64,000 nucleotides of DNA from Streptomyces sp. DH-12 (GTDB taxonomy: Bacteria > Actinomycetota > Actinomycetes > Streptomycetales > Streptomycetaceae): the NCBI RefSeq assembly GCF_002899455.1, contig NZ_PPFB01000001.1, forward strand, positions 310,001 to 374,000, read 5' to 3'. The stretch's first letter is position 1, and every line of letters begins with the position of its first letter. The notes beneath the pieces are model-generated. The model was not told the DNA's origin. It did no database searches and saw only the letters and a list, made by a program, of their open reading frames with translations. This document shows positions 61,712-64,000 of the stretch, piece by piece. The translations under genes were made by a program, and so were the position numbers.

Positions 61712-61906
61712 TCAGCGCTCGGGCGTGCCGCCGTCCCGGTAGGAACGTCGTGCCGCGTCGGCCGCCTTGTCGGTCTTGGCGTCGTACTTGTCGCCGGTCC
61801 GCTCGTCGACCATGCGCTCGGCGCCCGAGACGCCCTTGTCGGCCTGGTCGGGGTGACCCTTGGCCATCTGCTTGGCCTTGTTCATCATGTCGCCCAGCTT
61901 GCCCAC
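61712..61906 (-). CDS. CsbD/antitoxin-like small protein
   Basis: 64 residues, charged and helical: MMNKAKQMAKGHPDQADKGV, ERMVDERTGDKYDAKTDKAA. It resembles the small actinobacterial proteins annotated as antitoxin or CsbD-like, whose role is uncertain. No toxin partner is next to it. RBS AGGTACC upstream. It is an insert between antQ and antE rather than a known biosynthetic gene. Confidence 0.7.
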   Translation of the reverse strand: MGKLGDMMNKAKQMAKGHPDQADKGVSGAERMVDERTGDKYDAKTDKAADAARRSYRDGGTPER

Positions 61907-61973
61907 GAGGTACCTCCGGGAACGTGCGTGTGCGTCGTACCCCGCCGCGGGTACCCCCCTGGCCGGGGGTGAA

Positions 61974-63203
61974 TCACCCGCGGTCGCCGACCCTGGCGGC
62001 CATGTTGCCCGCCGGGTGGCGGTTGTCGTGGATCAGCTGGTGCGCGAGGCCGATCTCGTCGAAATCGAAGGTCTGGGACAGGCAGGGGTCGATTATTCCC
62101 TGGTCGATCAGCCGCGTTACCTCGCGCGCCTCGCGGGCCGTGGCGACGTGCGAGCCCTGCAGGCGCTTCTGCCGCATCCACAGGAACCGCAGGTCGACGT
62201 CGCCGTTGTAGCCGGTGGTGCCGCCGCACAGGACGACCATGCCGCCGTTGTCGCACAGGTACAGGGACGTGGGGATGGTGTCGGCACCGGAGTGCTCCAG
62301 CACGATGCGCGGGCTGCGGCGCTCTCCCAGCACCTCCCAGAAGGCCCGCCCGAAGGCCCGGGCCCCGGACAGCCAGCGGCCCATGGCCTCGTCGTCGGAG
62401 GTGTCCGGCAGCCGTCCCCAGTGGTCGAACTTCCGCCGGTCGACATAGCCCTCGGCGCCCAGCTTGAGGCAGAACTCGCCGCGTTCCTCGCTGGAGACGA
62501 CCGCGACGGGGATGCCGCCGACGTGCCGGACCAGCTGGATGGCGATGCAGCCGAGCCCGCCGGCGCCGCCCCAGATCAGCACCGGGTCCCCCGGGCGCAC
62601 CGTGTGCGGCGGCCAGCCGAACAACTGGCGGTAGGCGGTGGCGGCGGTCGCCATGTAGCAGGCGGCCTCCGCCCACGACAGCCGGGCGGGCTTGGGGTGG
62701 CACATGTAGTCGTCGACCACCGCGAACTGGGCGAAGGAGCCGTAGTTCTCCTCGTAGCCCCACACCCGCTGGCTGGTGGACCAGGTGGGGTCGCCGCCGA
62801 GGCGGACGTCCTCGGCCTTCTCGTCCCAGCGGTTGGCGAGGACGACCACCTCGTCCCCGAGCTTCACCCCGCGCACGTCCTCGCCGACCGCCCACACGAT
62901 CCCGGACAGGTCGGAGCCGCCGATGTGGAAGTCCTCGGTCGCGCCCGCCTTCTGCCGCGCGGCGATCACGTCGAGCGGCGAACCCAGCGCCGCCCAGACG
63001 TTGTTGTAGTTGATGCCGGCCGCCATCACCTTCACCAGGACCTGGCCGCGCCCCACGGGCGGGACGTCGACCACCTCGGTGCGGAAGGCGTCGACGGGCT
63101 GTCCGTAGCGCTCACGGCGGATGAGCGAGGCGTACATCTTCTTCGGGGCGGTGCCGATCTCGGGTGCGTCACCGAGTTCGTAGAGGTCCTGGGTCGCGTG
63201 CAC
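61974..63203 (-). CDS. antE: Crotonyl-CoA carboxylase/reductase AntE
   Basis: 409 residues from the GTG at 63203, 7 bp behind TTGAGGAG; a TTG five codons upstream is less likely. An MDR-family reductase with CCR signatures: MAAGINYNNVWAALGSPLDV, HIGGSDLSGIVWAVG, NADPH-binding WGGAGGLGCIAIQL, and RIVLEHSGADTIPTSLYLCD. It makes alkylmalonyl-CoA extender units for the polyketide synthase AntD, giving the variable alkyl side chain. It begins 22 bp after the antD stop. Confidence 0.93.
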   Translation of the reverse strand: MHATQDLYELGDAPEIGTAPKKMYASLIRRERYGQPVDAFRTEVVDVPPVGRGQVLVKVMAAGINYNNVWAALGSPLDVIAARQKAGATEDFHIGGSDLSGIVWAVGEDVRGVKLGDEVVVLANRWDEKAEDVRLGGDPTWSTSQRVWGYEENYGSFAQFAVVDDYMCHPKPARLSWAEAACYMATAATAYRQLFGWPPHTVRPGDPVLIWGGAGGLGCIAIQLVRHVGGIPVAVVSSEERGEFCLKLGAEGYVDRRKFDHWGRLPDTSDDEAMGRWLSGARAFGRAFWEVLGERRSPRIVLEHSGADTIPTSLYLCDNGGMVVLCGGTTGYNGDVDLRFLWMRQKRLQGSHVATAREAREVTRLIDQGIIDPCLSQTFDFDEIGLAHQLIHDNRHPAGNMAARVGDRG

Positions 63204-63225
63204 GCTGGTTCTCCTCAACGCGGGT

Positions 63226-64000
63226 TCAGGGGGAAGGGGAGGCGGAGGCCCGGTCGCCGAGGCCGCGCAGGGCCTTGGCGACCGCTTCGCCGATACGGGC
63301 GATCGGTTCGGGTTCGGTCATCTCGTAGTGGCCGCAGGGCACGTGGTGGTCGTGGAGCGTTCCGTCCACGTAGGGCCGCCAGCTGTCGGCCTTGCCCGGC
63401 AGCACCGCCAGGTCCGCCGGGAAGGCGGTGGGCTGCTCCTCGGCGGCGCTGAAGAACAGCACGTCGCCGCGGTAGACGCCCGGGACGAACTGGGGCGCGA
63501 TGCGCAGGTTGTTGCGCATGACGGCGGCGATGGCGGCGGCCTCGGCGCGGGTCACGGGGACGCTCGACGGATCGGCCGTGACCCGGGCGTCGATCCGGTC
63601 CAGGACGGTCTCCACGGGCGCCCCGTCGACCGCGAGCCCGGCCACCCTGGACAGCAGGGCCGCGACCTGGCGTTCGGCCGCCTCGGGGTCGTGGGCGGTG
63701 CCGTGCGGCTGGGGGGCGTCGAGCATGGCGAGGAGTTCGACCTGCTCCCCGTCGCGCTGGAGGGCGCAGGCCATGGCGTGGGCGACGAATCCGCCGTAGG
63801 ACCAGCCCAGCAGCCGGTAGGGGCCGTGGGGTTGCACCTGGCGTACCAGGTCGAGGTAGTGGGCGACCATGGCGGCGGCGTCCGGGGCGGGCGGCCGGGT
63901 GCCGTCGAGGCCGGCCGCCTGGATGCCGTGGACGGGCTGGTCACCGCCCAGGTGGGGCAGCAGGCCCGTGTAGCGCCAGGCGATGCCCGCGCCGGGGTGG
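63226..64000 (-). CDS. antD: C-terminal thioesterase domain of AntD (partial, runs off the edge)
   Basis: The frame is open to the window end, so this is the tail of a larger protein. About 257 residues: HPGAGIAWRYTG start of the TE, the nucleophile motif GWSYGGFVAH, Asp in LLAMLDAPQPHG, and the His in VPCGHYEMTEP. A type I thioesterase that releases and cyclises the depsipeptide. Upstream modules are not in view, so ring size (antimycin versus larger relatives) cannot be told. Confidence 0.85.
   Translation of the reverse strand, partial: HPGAGIAWRYTGLLPHLGGDQPVHGIQAAGLDGTRPPAPDAAAMVAHYLDLVRQVQPHGPYRLLGWSYGGFVAHAMACALQRDGEQVELLAMLDAPQPHGTAHDPEAAERQVAALLSRVAGLAVDGAPVETVLDRIDARVTADPSSVPVTRAEAAAIAAVMRNNLRIAPQFVPGVYRGDVLFFSAAEEQPTAFPADLAVLPGKADSWRPYVDGTLHDHHVPCGHYEMTEPEPIARIGEAVAKALRGLGDRASASPSP

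Overview
The window reads as Streptomyces or a close relative. GC is very high, coding frames end in G/C, GTG and TTG starts are common, ribosome sites are GGAGG-type, and the insertion sequences and secreted enzymes are typical of that genus. No rRNA, tRNA, CRISPR array or replication origin was seen.

Layout. Positions 1-32 kb are an accessory region crowded with insertion sequences and truncated genes. An IS5 element is followed by a LysR/SDR/DMT/amidohydrolase group (1.3-5.8 kb). Next come a lipoprotein and an IS3 element, an ankyrin protein, and three abutting elements (IS5, IS701-like, IS630; 9.4-13.05 kb). After these lie a P450, a further IS5/ISAzo13/IS5 tract, a dual GNAT protein, an intact IS6 element and a YihY membrane protein. 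A redox/export cassette (FAD reductase, XRE-cupin regulator, MFS pump, methyltransferase, Old Yellow Enzyme; 24.7-29.8 kb) and a degraded IS3 close this part.

Positions 32.0-38.0 kb hold a compact minus-strand operon that looks like a ribosomally made peptide (RiPP) pathway. In transcription order it is an MFS exporter, an S9 serine peptidase, a 39-residue precursor peptide with a Gly/Val-rich segment, a cobalamin-binding radical SAM enzyme with a C-x7-C-x2-C cluster motif, and a DUF5825-like partner. The precursor lies 5 bp after the peptidase stop, and a strong hairpin separates it from the radical SAM gene. This is the best candidate for an undescribed natural product.

Positions 39-50.8 kb mix secreted proteins (beta-trefoil protein, streptogrisin-like protease, AA10 polysaccharide monooxygenase with a perfect CebR-type operator) with transposase fragments and frameshifted genes.

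Positions 50.99-64.0 kb are most of one half of an antimycin-type depsipeptide cluster. Tryptophan is opened by AntN (dioxygenase) and AntP (kynureninase) to anthranilate. AntF loads anthranilate on the carrier protein AntG. AntHIJKL, a PaaABCDE-like oxygenase, converts it to 3-aminosalicylate, and AntO is the proposed formyltransferase. AntM is the ketoreductase, AntE the crotonyl-CoA carboxylase/reductase, AntQ the phosphopantetheinyl transferase, and the C-terminal thioesterase of AntD runs off the right edge. Presence of both antP and antQ matches the long form of the cluster. antGF and antHIJKLMNOP diverge from a shared region carrying a matched pair of promoter-like motifs.
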